Below are positions 11,501-22,079 of a stretch of 64,000 nucleotides of DNA, piece by piece; positions within the stretch are counted from its first letter, which is position 1; every line of letters begins with the position of its first letter. The stretch comes from Persicaria tinctoria (lineage: Eukaryota > Streptophyta > Magnoliopsida > Caryophyllales > Polygonaceae). The translations under genes were made by a program, and so were the position numbers. The notes beneath the pieces were generated by a model that saw only the letters and a list, made by a program, of their open reading frames with translations, was not told the DNA's origin and did no database searches. The stretch is taken from assembly GCA_037127255.1 (NCBI GenBank), contig JBANSL010000004.1:3038001-3102000 (forward strand), in the 5' to 3' direction.

Positions 11501-12310
11501 GCAAAGAAACAGTATAGTGATAATCATCCTAATGCATAACAACAATCACAAATGGGAATGGCCCATCTCCGAAAGACAGCGTCCTTAAAGTCGAAATCCA
11601 TGGAAGCTGTTGGATGATTGGCGATCAAGATTTGCGCGTAAAGATGGCCAAAATGATCAGCACAGTACACCACAAAATGATGTAGCAAATTGCAACAACT
11701 GTATCACTAACAAGACACCACTCACTCATCCTTTTTCTATGCATCCAAAAAAAAGCAAAACAACACACCTTTAGCATTTGGCCATGAATGTATATATATA
11801 TTATCGTCGGAGAAATGTTAATGACTCCAACTTGCATATGTCCATTCTCTCCGCGCAACATGTATCGATGACTGCGACTTCACAACAACCCCACGGATCA
11901 TACCATGCCAAGAACATCACAATTAATACTGTATTATGCCCTCCAAGATGAACTGAAATGACTGGAATTGAATTTACAGTGATTTTTGCAAGACTCCAAG
12001 ATGAGATGCACATGAGACCATATCAGTGACAGCTAACAGAAGAAAAAGTGCATAGCCCAATTAATTATGCCTCTCTTGAAGATGGAGGTTGGAGTACAGT
12101 AAGTTGATCTGCAATTATGTACTATATATCATCACTCATTGTATACATGTTGATATCATCTGTTTTCTGGGCAAAATACAAAATATGATTGAAAACATAA
12201 GGCCTGCCATGGAAGAAATCATGGGGTATACTAAGCTTAAGAACCAACATTCAGCAAGCCTTTTTTTTTTTTTTTTTTTGTGGCTTCTATTTACTCTTGG
12301 ATCTATCAAA
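8580..12310. other. Intergenic, AT-rich, no supported gene
   Basis: I see no coding sequence. Two GC-richer islands (10200-10640 and 11380-12080) have only short unrelated frames and look like old retroposon or gene debris. A MITE-like start, GGCCCGTTTGGATTACG, lies near 9712 without a matching partner end. Confidence 0.4.
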
Positions 12311-12448
12311 TCTATAATACATGAAAAGTTGTGTTCAGGGCTAATTTAATGCCCATTTATTTAATTATCTATATTTTATATTTTTTTAATTTCAATTCCA
12401 CAAAAGATCACAAACATCTTCATAACTCTATGGTTGATAAGACTATAA
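12311..12448 (+). repeat. First copy of the duplicated Helitron 5' segment
   Basis: About 135 bp, beginning TCTATAATACATG and ending near GGTTGATAAGA. It recurs at 12462-12595 almost unchanged. The copies are offset by 151 bp and separated by a short ATA-rich spacer. Confidence 0.85.
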
Positions 12449-12461
12449 TAATAATAATATA

Positions 12462-12595
12462 TCTATAATACATGAAAAGTTGTGTTCAGGGCTAATTTAA
12501 TGCCCATTTATTTAATTATCTATATTTTATATTTTTTTAATTTCAATTCCACAAAAGATCACAAACATCTTCATAACTCAATGGTTGATAAGATT
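12462..12595 (+). repeat. Second copy of the duplicated Helitron 5' segment
   Basis: Near-identical to 12311-12448. Just after it lies GAGTTCGAATCC (about 12617-12628), a pol III B-box-like string, with an A-box-like string (ATAACTCAATGG) about 40 bp before it. A tRNA-derived segment within the element is therefore possible. Confidence 0.85.
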
Positions 12596-15500
12596 GATTG
12601 GTAGGAAAAAGGTTTCGAGTTCGAATCCTATTAGTTACACATTGACCATATTTTACAATTTCTTTATTTCCTCCTAAATTGTGGAGACCATTATAAGTTA
12701 TTTTCTTTATATATAAATTAAAAAACAACTTTGAATTTTTAATCAAAATTTTGACCACATTTTACAAAAACTTTATTTTCTCTTAAATTTTCATGTTTGT
12801 TATGTGTAATTTTTAAAATTTGAAATCAAATGAAGATGTATAAAGGAAAACGTGGAAAAGATTGTAAATTCTTTTCTTTTTATATACATTAAAAAAAAAG
12901 ATCTAACTTATTTTGTCAAAATTTACCATATATAGTTTATGCTATATAAATGTGTTAATTAGATAATTTATCATACCATCGTCACAATCTTTTTTTAATT
13001 ATTTATTTCCAACTAATTTTAAAATAACTTTTTTAAGCTTAAATATTTGAATATGTTATAATAGATTAAGGCTTGATTCCCATCGGTTTTACCTTCGTTA
13101 CATTATGATATCATGATATATGATCTTAATCATACAAAATCTTCTTTTTAATTTTTATTAAATATACTTTATCTCATTATAATTTGTTATATATATATAA
13201 TACCTTTTTTTTTTAAATCATATATATAATACCTATTTTGTAAAAACTAAATTTACCTCAAAATTACAAAAACTTCAATTTAATTATTACGTACGTAAGT
13301 AGCCTATAAATAAAAAAAATATGCGAAGATACAAGAACAAATAAATTACAATTAATTAATTAATTAGCCTATAAAATAAGAAAAAATGGATAAGTGAATA
13401 ATTATCCTTCCCGGCTACTCAACTACCACAATTAATTGGTTTAGGTTACAAATCCATTAAAATTCATTTTTGCAAGTTTCAAACTTAATTAATTACATAC
13501 ATTTTTCAATCAATCTCACACTATCGATCATTCCAATATAAATTCATCCAATTCATGGCATCCATTGGCAAGCTTCCTCTCACGTATGTGTTCCACAGTG
13601 CCCGACCTGGATGGCGAACGATTATTGTTCAACCTCAAGCGACCCATGTTGGTTGATTAAAATCTAGATGAGTCGTGAGAGCACCTACTTGATGGTGGAC
13701 AACCATAACATCGGGTTGCTATATTCAACACCTCATCCAATATCTCACTGCTACTTCTCTATTTTTTAATGTAATATTTAAATATTACCGTCTGAGTTCG
13801 GCTTTCATTACTTTCAAGCTATCTTACCGAAATGTCTCGATTTGCAGTTGTCTTGGCCGGGTTGCATCACTTGCCCCTTCGAAAGCACGAGCCCGGGCCA
13901 CGGATTTCTTATCGATCGATACTACTCAACAAGCAACTGAGTCTAACCCTAACTCTACCAAACAAGCTTTCCCGTAGTATGGGATGCCTCCCCCTAAACC
14001 AAAAAATGACATGGATTTTCTCCGCATGCAGTACTGATCGAGCGATTCCGCATGATTAATTTGAAAGAAGTAACGTATGTTATATTATATGTAGGTGCTT
14101 CACCAAGTCCAGTTTCAACCACGGTCTATCAATAAAAGGATAACAAGATCATTTAAATGGAATCAAAGGATATATAACAAGATCAATTTTTTTTTGGTTG
14201 ATATATATTGCTTTTACAACTTCTATACTAACTAATATTTTCGTTTTGTTTGTTGTCTCCTTTACAGGGTCATGATCGTTGAAGAAGAAGTACATCTTGA
14301 GAAGTAAACAAGGTAATGGTTTCCTTTTAAATTTTCATGTTTGTTATTTATAATTTTTTTAAAATTGAAATCAAATGAATGTGCAGAAGGAAATATCAAT
14401 TTCAATTTATTGTGTGGTTTTGTAGCCTCTTATTTTCCAAAACATCTAATCTAATTAAAGGAAATATCAAGAGACCAAAAAAATATTACGTTTGAAAAAA
14501 ATTACTAATCAAATTATTAATTTCAATTTATTGTGAAGATCTTCCACCTTCTCAAACTTACTCATAAATTTACACCATAAATGTCTTCATTTCATAAATG
14601 TATACACTTTATGTCATATACAATAAAAACCTTATTTTATTTTATCTTTTTTTTTCCATATTTTTTTTTCTCATTCAGACCTTTGTTGTAATTTATCAAG
14701 ATTTTTTAAAAAATAATCCACAGCAAATCAGAAAATTAATCCAAATTTATCACAAATAATAATTTATTGTGTGGTTGTATCATTTTATTTAATTTTCGAA
14801 AACCTCTAATTAAAGAACATGTAAATAAAATAAAAATATTATTATGCTTAAAAAATAGTAATTCTAATTTATTGTTAAGATCTTTCACCTTCTAAATAAT
14901 ATTAATTATAATTTATTTCATCTTTACCAAAATAATATTAATTGCAATTTATTGTGTAGTTGTGATCTTTTATCTTTTCAAAATTTTAATCGAAGGGAAT
15001 ATCAAGAGACAAAAAATAATGAAGGACATGTATATATATATAAGAAGGAGGAGGTCATGCATTTGTACACAAACCGTACTTTTTATTTTTAAAAGATGTG
15101 AAGAATTTTGGGAGATATAGACTTCTAATTTTAACATTGTAGCACATTTTTTTGAGCATTTTTGTGTTCATGATTTTGTTTAATTTTATTATTTTTAAAT
15201 TCACATTGGGTTATATGAACAATCCTATTCCTATCACCTTCCTCTAACAAAAGATTCATTCACCATCAATGAGAGCCTAACAAAAAAAAATACATGGTTT
15301 GAAATAAATTTATTTAAATGACTTCTACACATAAAAAACATTACGAGAAAAAATATTTCACATTGTTATCATTTCATTAAAACATTATATTGCTAGCACA
15401 ATGATTATTGTATATATCATGTCAATAAGAAAATGTATGTATACAACTCTCTCTATATGTTTATAAATAGAAGCTGATTTCATAAATGAACCTTCAATAA

Positions 15501-16247
15501 AATCCAAAAGGTAACATTTTATCAACAAATTCATTAAGTTATAGAAAAAAGGAAAATGATGATTGAAAAAGGAGTTCAAATGAAGATAAAATATATAGAA
15601 CTATAAAAAATAATTAAATTAACAATATGAGAAAATAATGATAAATAAATAAATTATCCATAATAATTTTTCATATAAATAATGGATGGATGTCATATCT
15701 AAATGATATTTTATATTTAATCTTATATATATACACACATAAGAGTGCATTTTGATCTTTTTGAATGGTTCTAAATTAAGATGATATTTTTAGAATATTA
15801 TTAGTTTTTTAAAAATATCTTGCTATAAAAATAATAAGCATTAAATAAAAAAGAGAAAATTCTTGAAATAAAAGTTTCACCATATAAGAAATTTCTCGAT
15901 TGAAGCAAATTGATATGCTTAATTTGAAAAAAAATATTATAAGTTCAAGAGAGTGCATTACTCTATTATAAAATTTATGTCATCTTAATTTTTTGCGTTA
16001 GTCACCAAGAATAATATCACTCATATATTTGACATAAAATCAGGTCCTGGGCGTAGCACGGGTCTGCCACCCTAGTTAATAATTAATAATGGTATTGCTG
16101 ACAAGGGAAAAGAAAATAAATAATTGGAAAAAAGGCTGAAATTAATTAAGCTGGCATGGAGGTGATAATTGTGAAGAGTTACATTTATAGAACAAAAAAA
16201 ACCCTACTGATTTTATTATAGGCAATCAAGATATAATTAATTAATTA

Positions 16248-16485
16248 CTTCTTCTGTTAATTAAAACTTGTCGTTTATTATTAATGCACATTTTTGTAGA
16301 ATGATCAAAATTATATAAAATATTAACTTTTTGTTGCATTTGTTTTTATAAATTCATACTTAATAGAAATAAGTATGATATTGTTAAAATTTTATATATT
16401 AAAAAGTTAATATTTTATATACTTTTTAACACTTAAAAAGGCGTGCATGAATAGTAAAATATCAAGTTTTAATTAACGGAGTGAG
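16248..16485. mobile_element. Stowaway-like MITE, 238 bp
   Basis: TA target duplications lie at 16246-16247 and 16486-16487. The inverted ends are CTTCTTCTGTTAATTAAAAC on the left and, on the opposite strand, CTCACTCCGTTAATTAAAAC. The element is related to those at 2707 and 20235. Confidence 0.8.
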
Positions 16486-16883
16486 TAATGTTTTATTGGT
16501 GTATCACTAAATTATTTAAGTCTCAATTTAACTTAAGAAAATTTAAATTCACACTACAAACATCTATTTTTATATATAGATTTCAAAGTTTTTATCTTGA
16601 AAAACCATGTTTAGAATTTTTAAAATAGAAAGTGTGTTTTTCACTAAATATCATATCAGAAAAAAATTTAAACATGATTTTTCAAGATAATTTTACAATC
16701 ATACGAAAATAGATGTTTGAAATATAAATGTAGTAATTTTTTAAAAAAATTTAAATTCAAATTAAAATAACTTAGAGATACACCGAGTAAAATACAACAT
16801 TCCTTTCAGTGGAAGGTCACGAGTTCGATTTCCCAACTTACATATCGAGAAAAAAAAAATATATAATTTTTTTATACCCGGTT
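16486..16883. other. AT-rich region 3' of the SRS gene
   Basis: No gene is seen. It probably contains the SRS 3' untranslated region on the minus strand. A B-box-like string, GAGTTCGATTTCCC, near 16831 hints at an old SINE end but is not enough to call one. Confidence 0.35.
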
Positions 16884-17990
16884 TTAGTTTATTGTGTTAC
16901 CATAGCTTGAACCACCAAGAAAACCTCCACCGGAGCCACCACCATAAACGACGTCGGAGGGATCAAGAAGCGGCGTAGAAGACGAGCCTCCATTTCGAGC
17001 TGCTCCACCACCATCACTGCCACCGCCCAAATGCAAATCGGAGACATTCGGAAGCTGGCAGTCTCCGGATAAGGGCCCCTGATCATACAAGAAGCCCTTG
17101 AAGACATGGCCCCCTATCGTCACTGCCGCCTGGTACGCAAACTCGTCTTTCCCGTCCTCCACCGCCGTCACCCTTACGCACTTGAACACCGCCTTCTCCC
17201 GTACTTGCCCCGGCAATGACCCCTTGAAGCCCGCTTCTGTATATACATATAAATATATTGATTAAATCATAGGAAGTTTTGTAACATCGTCCTTAGAAAT
17301 GATGAAAGACTGACCTTGGTGGCTGGAGGTGGTGTCGAGGCTTCCAGGAGGGGTGTTGGAGGTGGAGGTGTGGGAGTTGGTAGTGGTGGTGTCGATAAGC
17401 CGGGGCTTCTTGGAGCCGGAGGTGGAGCCAGAAGAAGCCCCGGCGGCTGCGGCAGCGGCCATCGCCTGCCTCTCACGACGGCGAGTAGCGGGTACCCACG
17501 TGCTCTTCACGTGGGTGCGGCAGTCGAAGCCGCGGCTCTTGCAGCAAGTCCTGCACCGCCTATGGCTGCAGTCCTTCTTCGCCTGGTTGCCGCAGTCCTG
17601 GCAAGAGATCGTCACCCCTCCTCCGCCGACGCCGTCGGAGCTCAACGCGTGCTGCTCGAAGCTCGCTGTTCTAGGTTGGCCGCCGCCTTGCCAGAGGTGA
17701 ATTGCACCGGGCGGCCGGAGGCGGTGACCGGCGAGATCGCCGGGAACCATTTCGGAGGAGGAGAGGAGAGAATTAGGGTCGGCGACGAACATGCCGAGCT
17801 CGGGAGGGAGGCCGTAGCGGGCGGCAGCGGCGGGATGCCAATGGTGAGGATGGGAGGCACCGGCGGCGGCGGCATTGAAGCCGAGGGAGAGATCGTTCGG
17901 ATTGGCGCCGTTAATCTTGTCGGCGGCGGAGGAAATCCAGTCGGTTAAACCTCCGGCGTCGGAAAGCGCCGATCTGCGTGCGTTAGCCAC
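16884..17990 (-). CDS. SHI-RELATED SEQUENCE (STYLISH-type) RING-like zinc-finger transcription factor
   Basis: Two exons, 17990-17315 and 17236-16884, flank a 78-bp GT-AG intron (17314-17237). The spliced protein is 342 residues. The C3HC3H RING-like finger spans about 130-160 (starts [12 protein letters not shown], ends [10 protein letters not shown]). The family-specific IGGH domain lies at about 233-279, with [14 protein letters not shown] at 266-279. SRS/SHI/STY proteins are nuclear activators that bind ACTCTAC-type elements, induce auxin biosynthesis genes such as YUCCA, and shape gynoecium, stamen and leaf development. The N-terminus is low-complexity (Ala, His, Gly). A poly-Ala run follows the finger (178-183), and the C-terminal tail is Gly-rich. 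The intron sits between the two conserved domains, as is usual in the family. Nothing suggests damage. The exact orthologue is not assignable by eye. Confidence 0.97.
17237..17314 (-). other. Intron of the SRS gene
   Basis: The donor AAG|GTCAGT and acceptor TATACAG|AAG flank 78 bp on the minus strand. Splicing gives a Glu codon across the junction and joins the Ser/Thr-rich linker to the conserved SLPGQVRE stretch. Read through without splicing, exon 1 would end in 17 unrelated residues. Confidence 0.9.
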
Positions 17991-18225
17991 CGCTGCTAAT
18001 TTTTCCCCAAAAAAACCCTAAAGATCGAATCTTTGGAATTTAGGGCTTTATGTAGTTTCTCGAATTGGGGGAAATTTGGGAATGGGCAAGCTAATTGGGA
18101 TATCAGCAAACAGTAGCCTGCAAAAGAAGCTTCATATCTAAACAGATGGATGGAGATTGGAGAGTAAGAAAAAGGGAAACAGGTGATCAGATCAGGGTCA
18201 GTTCTCAGTAGGATCCAGCAATCAG

Positions 18226-18244
18226 AGGGAGAGAGAGAGAGAGA
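18226..18244. repeat. GA microsatellite in the SRS leader
   Basis: A (GA)n run lies between the SRS start codon and the TATA-like box, so it is probably transcribed in the 5' leader as CT/TC on the coding strand. GA/CT tracts are common in plant core promoters and leaders. Confidence 0.6.
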
Positions 18245-18301
18245 TCAGATGCAGTAAAACACACCTGTCTATCTGTGCTTCTTGTCTATGGTGGGGTTGG
18301 G

Positions 18302-18309
18302 TTTATATA
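18302..18309 (-). promoter_or_regulatory. TATA box of the SRS gene
   Basis: The minus strand reads TATATAAA about 310 bp upstream of the ATG. This implies a leader of roughly 280 nt, which is long but common for developmental regulators. Confidence 0.5.
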
Positions 18310-18772
18310 TACATCAAAATTCATACCATAAATATTACTGTGTATATATATAGATATGTACAAACAAAGGAGTACTAATACTGGGATGATCTAGTTTAGG
18401 AAGATACAGTAATACAGTATTGTGTAGGAAAAAAAATGTGTTTCAAACCAATTTGGATGAATTAATTCTTTGAATACCAAATTTGTCGAGACCAAATATC
18501 GACTGAGAAAGTACGAAAGATCTATTGGATATTGGTCTAGACAAATTTAGATTTCAAATATCAGTAGTTTATAAGACTTTCTTAAGCGAGATTTGTTTCG
18601 ATTAATGGGAAGTGGGAACCGAACAATGAACTAAGAACCTGTATTCGATTAAAGGGCAGACTGCATGACCAACTAGGTCGACTCATCAAATAGTACTCGA
18701 TATATCTTTTGTTCACCACACACACAAACTCTCTCTCTCTAAAGATAAACACAAACACATCTATAGAGTATA

Positions 18773-19516
18773 TAGGGATGGCAATTGGTACGGAAATTAC
18801 CATACCAACCACAAACCGACTTTGTTGGTAACCACACTAGTGGTAACCAACATGATGGTAACCATCGTGGAGGTAACCACGTGAAAGTGGTACGGTAATG
18901 GTAATGAAATCTGAATACTATGGTTACCATGGTTACTGAGTATATATATATATTAATTTTTTTATATAATGTTTTATTGTTATTACCTTTGAGTTTAAGT
19001 TTTTAATTTATATTTTGTGTTTTGATTTTGACCTAAATTAGTCATTTCTACTTTTTCTACTAGAAACAATATGAACATTTTGAATGTTTGAAGACTTTGA
19101 ACTTGTTTGTTTGAACTTGAAGGAACATTTTAAATGTTTGAACAACTGAACTTTGTTTGTTTCTTCAAGACTTTGAACTTGGTTGGTTTGAATTGGTTTG
19201 TACTTTAGGTTGTAAACTTGATTTATTTGAACTTTTAAAAGATGATAACAATATTATTTTTGTAACCATAATTTTTCGTTCGATAACTTTGATTACCAGC
19301 AAAAAGTAGCCAAGGAGTTTCAAAAAAAAAAACAAACAAAATTAAAGCTTGGTAACCATGGTAATGTACCGATGGTAACCACAAATCGTGGTTACCACAT
19401 ATGCCGTAACCACGACTTGTGGTTGGTAGGTGGTATGAAAATTTGCGTACCACCAATTTATGATTGGTACGTGATAATCGCCATTTTTTCATGGTAACCA
19501 TACCATGCCAACCCTA
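18773..19516. mobile_element. hAT-like MITE filled with GGTAACCA motifs, 744 bp
   Basis: The ends are TAGGGATGGCAATTGGTACGG on the left and, on the opposite strand, TAGGGTTGGCATGGTATGG. These resemble plant hAT ends. The flanking 8-mers AGAGTATA and AGAGCACT agree at 5 of 8 positions, so the duplication is worn. Both subterminal thirds are packed with GGTAACCA and close variants. No coding capacity is visible. Confidence 0.65.
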
Positions 19517-20234
19517 AGAGCACTTTTAACAGCAAACTGTTCAAGATGCTTAATGTGAATATATTAGTAAAATATTGAAAGAGGGGGGGAGAGGGATGCT
19601 TAATGGATGCTAATTAAGCATCGATGCTTATGGGTATAATAAATGGTTGGGGGGGACGCGTGTCACGCTTGCACTGGAGATGGGAAGAAGCGGTTGAGAT
19701 TGAAGGGAAGCAACGACCTAGATTTAATCTAGCACATTTTAATTAAATTCGAATAATGTTATTTTCGCTATTTAAAATGTAATTTTTTTTAAAAAAAAAT
19801 TACCATAATACTAGATTCATTTATCTCTACACATAGACATCAATTTTGAATATGTTTCGACATATTTTGAAAAAATTATTTCTTTCGATATAATTATATT
19901 GTCGATAAATTGGATCTTGGTAAAAAAAAATGTTATTTTAGTAATTAAATACTAACATAATTGTTATAGAAGGGTTATTTTAGTAATTAAATACTAATAT
20001 AATATTATAATCATATTATAAACATGTTGGAAATAATTGTTATAGAAGGGTATATTTGTAAAATGAATTGGTAAAAAAAGATGAATTATTGAATGTTAGG
20101 GATGCTATTGTTAAAGTGGAAAAAGTGAGGAATGGATGCTATGCTGATGTGGCGGAGAGAGATGAATAAAAAAATAGTAATTTTAGTATCTTGAATAGTA
20201 ACTGATAAACATGACCTAAGAGTATAGATATATA

Positions 20235-20487
20235 CTCCCTCCGTTCGACAAAACTTGTCGTTTTAGAGTTTTATTTTTGTTCGGAAAAACTTGTCATTTT
20301 AGGTATTTTTGTTTCTACTTTACTAAAATACCCTTGATTTGATTGATGTGTTGTGAGTGATAGTTTTTGATAAAGTAAAAAGTAGTGTAATAAATGAGGG
20401 TAAATTAGTAAAAGGGGAGTGTAATTATTAGCTTTATTAAAACTTGTGTGGAGAGTTAAAATGACAAGTTTTGCCGAACGAATGGAG
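20235..20487. mobile_element. Stowaway MITE, 253 bp
   Basis: The ends are CTCCCTCCGTTCGACAAAAC on the left and, on the opposite strand, CTCCATTCGTTCGGCAAAAC. TA duplications lie at 20233-20234 and 20488-20489. It is the clearest Stowaway copy in the window. Confidence 0.88.
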
Positions 20488-20737
20488 TATATAGTACAGT
20501 TGGAAGTGCAGAGGATGAGAGAAGGTTATCATCAGGCTGAGGGTGAGCTGACTAAAGTTACAGGTCTGTCTGTGAAGCTTCTTTAATGGGTGGTGGGAGT
20601 CACCCGCTAAGGGTGGGTTGGTCGGCGCGTGGGGCACAGATGTTGATGTCCAAACCATGTCCCTCTCAGTCTCTCTAGGGTTTCTGTGTGGAGCTGCAAA
20701 TATTTCTTCTACAATTAAACCGGGTCTGCCTAATTTA

Positions 20738-20927
20738 GGGTGTGTTTGGATTCCAAAATGCATTAAATATAATGTATTTTTTTACCTCGATTTATATGCA
20801 TGTTTGATTGCACAATTAAAAAGTCGCAAATATCGAGGTGAAATATGTAATGTAAACAAACGAGCACATAAACCGAGGTAAAAATAATGCATTATATTTA
20901 ATGCATTTTGGAATCCAAACACACCCT
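20738..20927. mobile_element. Tourist (PIF/Harbinger) MITE, 190 bp
   Basis: Inverted ends GGGTGTGTTTGGATTCC are perfect on both sides, and TTA duplications lie at 20735-20737 and 20928-20930. The repeat continues inward as AAAATGCATTAAATATAATG, giving long arms. Confidence 0.92.
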
Positions 20928-21049
20928 TATTCCATTTTTTGTGGGCCCGGTCCGCCGGTTCTTGCCCTTTATTGTGAATCTCGTTCACATTTGTGTAATG
21001 TCTATCCACCTCGTGTTAGACATGGTTGTTATTGTAAATATCTATTTTT

Positions 21050-21250
21050 TAGACTTTTTTTTTTAGCTCCATTGGTTGTTTTAATTGGGAGTGTACAAAT
21101 ACGATAGTAGACACACAATCTCAAGAGAACAAGTGAACCAAATTCAAATACAGTGGGAACAACCTAAACTAAGAACCGACGTCAAGCACTACCTAGCAAT
21201 GATACTGCTAGTCTGCTAGCCAGCGGATCAAACCCTCTATCTAATTACTA
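21050..21250 (-). other. Possible old retroposon with a T-run at its left edge
   Basis: A T-run at about 21054-21064 would be a poly(A) tail on the minus strand. It is followed by moderately GC-rich sequence with no frame. This is too weak to assign to a family. Confidence 0.25.
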
Positions 21251-21294
21251 GCGACACAAAATTTCGCACAAATTAATTATTACAAGTAGTTTTC

Positions 21295-21565
21295 GGGTGT
21301 GTTTGGATTCCAAATGCATTATCATTATAATGCAAAATGATAAGGCGATGTTTGGTTAACAAAATTTTTAAGGCGTTTAAATTGTGATATTTTTTAATTC
21401 CACGATATATTAATTAAAAATAAAATTGTTTTATCTCGATTTATGTGATTATTTGGTTAAATTACGGTTTTACCTCGATTTTTACGAGATTTTTATTTTT
21501 ACATTCAAACGGACACATAAAAGTAGGTAAAATAATTGCATTATAATGAAAATGCAATGAAACCC
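21295..21565. mobile_element. Tourist-like MITE with a damaged right end, 271 bp
   Basis: The left end is GGGTGTGTTTGGATTCC. The right end is shortened to GAAACCC, missing about ten bases of the expected terminus. TTC lies on both sides (21292-21294 and 21566-21568), consistent with a 3-bp target duplication. The interior matches the copy at 58094 over its whole length once the insertions there are ignored. Confidence 0.8.
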
Positions 21566-21589
21566 TTCATTTTCTATTTTTCTCCTTAC

Positions 21590-21785
21590 CAGTTCAAGTG
21601 AGCTTAGCCCACTTTACATCTGGGTCGGGTTACTGTAGGCCCATTAAGGGGTTGACCCTCCCACTCACAAGTGTCTCCATCATGTTAATTCTTATACATA
21701 CGCAGTATTCATGGAAATGACTTGTGGGTAGTACCCACAGGTCCCCGGTTCGAACCCCGGAATGACCGCTCTTTATTTACCAATT
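21590..21785 (-). mobile_element. tRNA-derived SINE
   Basis: On the minus strand a B-box, GGGGTTCGAACCGGGG (21748-21763), is followed by a body with TTGTGAGTGGGAGGGTC and AACCCCTTAATGGGCC. The same body occurs on the plus strand at about 61300-61370, so this is a repeated family. The A-box side is less clear. The edges are approximate. Confidence 0.65.
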
Positions 21786-21799
21786 CGAGTATTCATGGG

Positions 21800-22079
21800 T
21801 AGTTTTACAAACCTTGGAAACTTTGGAGCTAATTAATTAATCCACATTAATTACATTAAAGTTTTCAAATGTAGGGGTTTGGTTTGGCAAATCACTATAC
21901 TCTGTATATCGTGGTGGTGGGCTCAATGTGAAGTGTAATGTCAATCTATGTAATAAAGAAGAGGGAAGGTGAGAGATGAGGACCGTTGGATGGCAGTACT
22001 ATCTCCGATCAACCGTTGACTCCTCCACAGTTAATTTCCTATCTCTCTTATTTGCTTCTGAAAAAGTGAAATCCCTAAA
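21800..22079. other. Intergenic, nothing recognised
   Basis: AT-rich sequence without open frames or clear repeat ends. Confidence 0.3.

Larger units (their letters stand above)
12311..16075 (+). mobile_element. Candidate non-autonomous Helitron with a duplicated 5' end
   Basis: The proposed 5' terminus TCTATAATACATGAAAAG is preceded by A and occurs twice (12311 and 12462). The proposed 3' terminus is a hairpin (CCTGGGC, loop, GCACGGG, 16046-16062, one mismatch) followed after 9 bases by CTAG (16072-16075) and then T. This matches the known Helitron pattern: A before 5' TC, a short stem-loop, CTRR and T after. The interior is very AT-rich and has no RepHel coding. It has internal repeats (a TTTCATGTTTGTTAT segment near 12789 and 14333). 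Non-homologous material at 13560-14060 may be captured sequence, but I cannot identify it. Whether the true start is 12311 or 12462 is undecided. Confidence 0.5.

Noticed and set aside
12578..12640. Possible tRNA gene (A-box and B-box-like strings)
   Set aside because: The flanking bases do not form acceptor, D and anticodon stems; at best a tRNA-derived segment.
17316..17948. A 210-codon plus-strand frame
   Set aside because: It lies antisense to SRS exon 1, is Gly-rich by composition, and has no domain.
21740..21775. Possible tRNA T-arm (GGTTCGAACC, self-complementary)
   Set aside because: No cloverleaf around it; it fits the SINE B-box on the minus strand instead.
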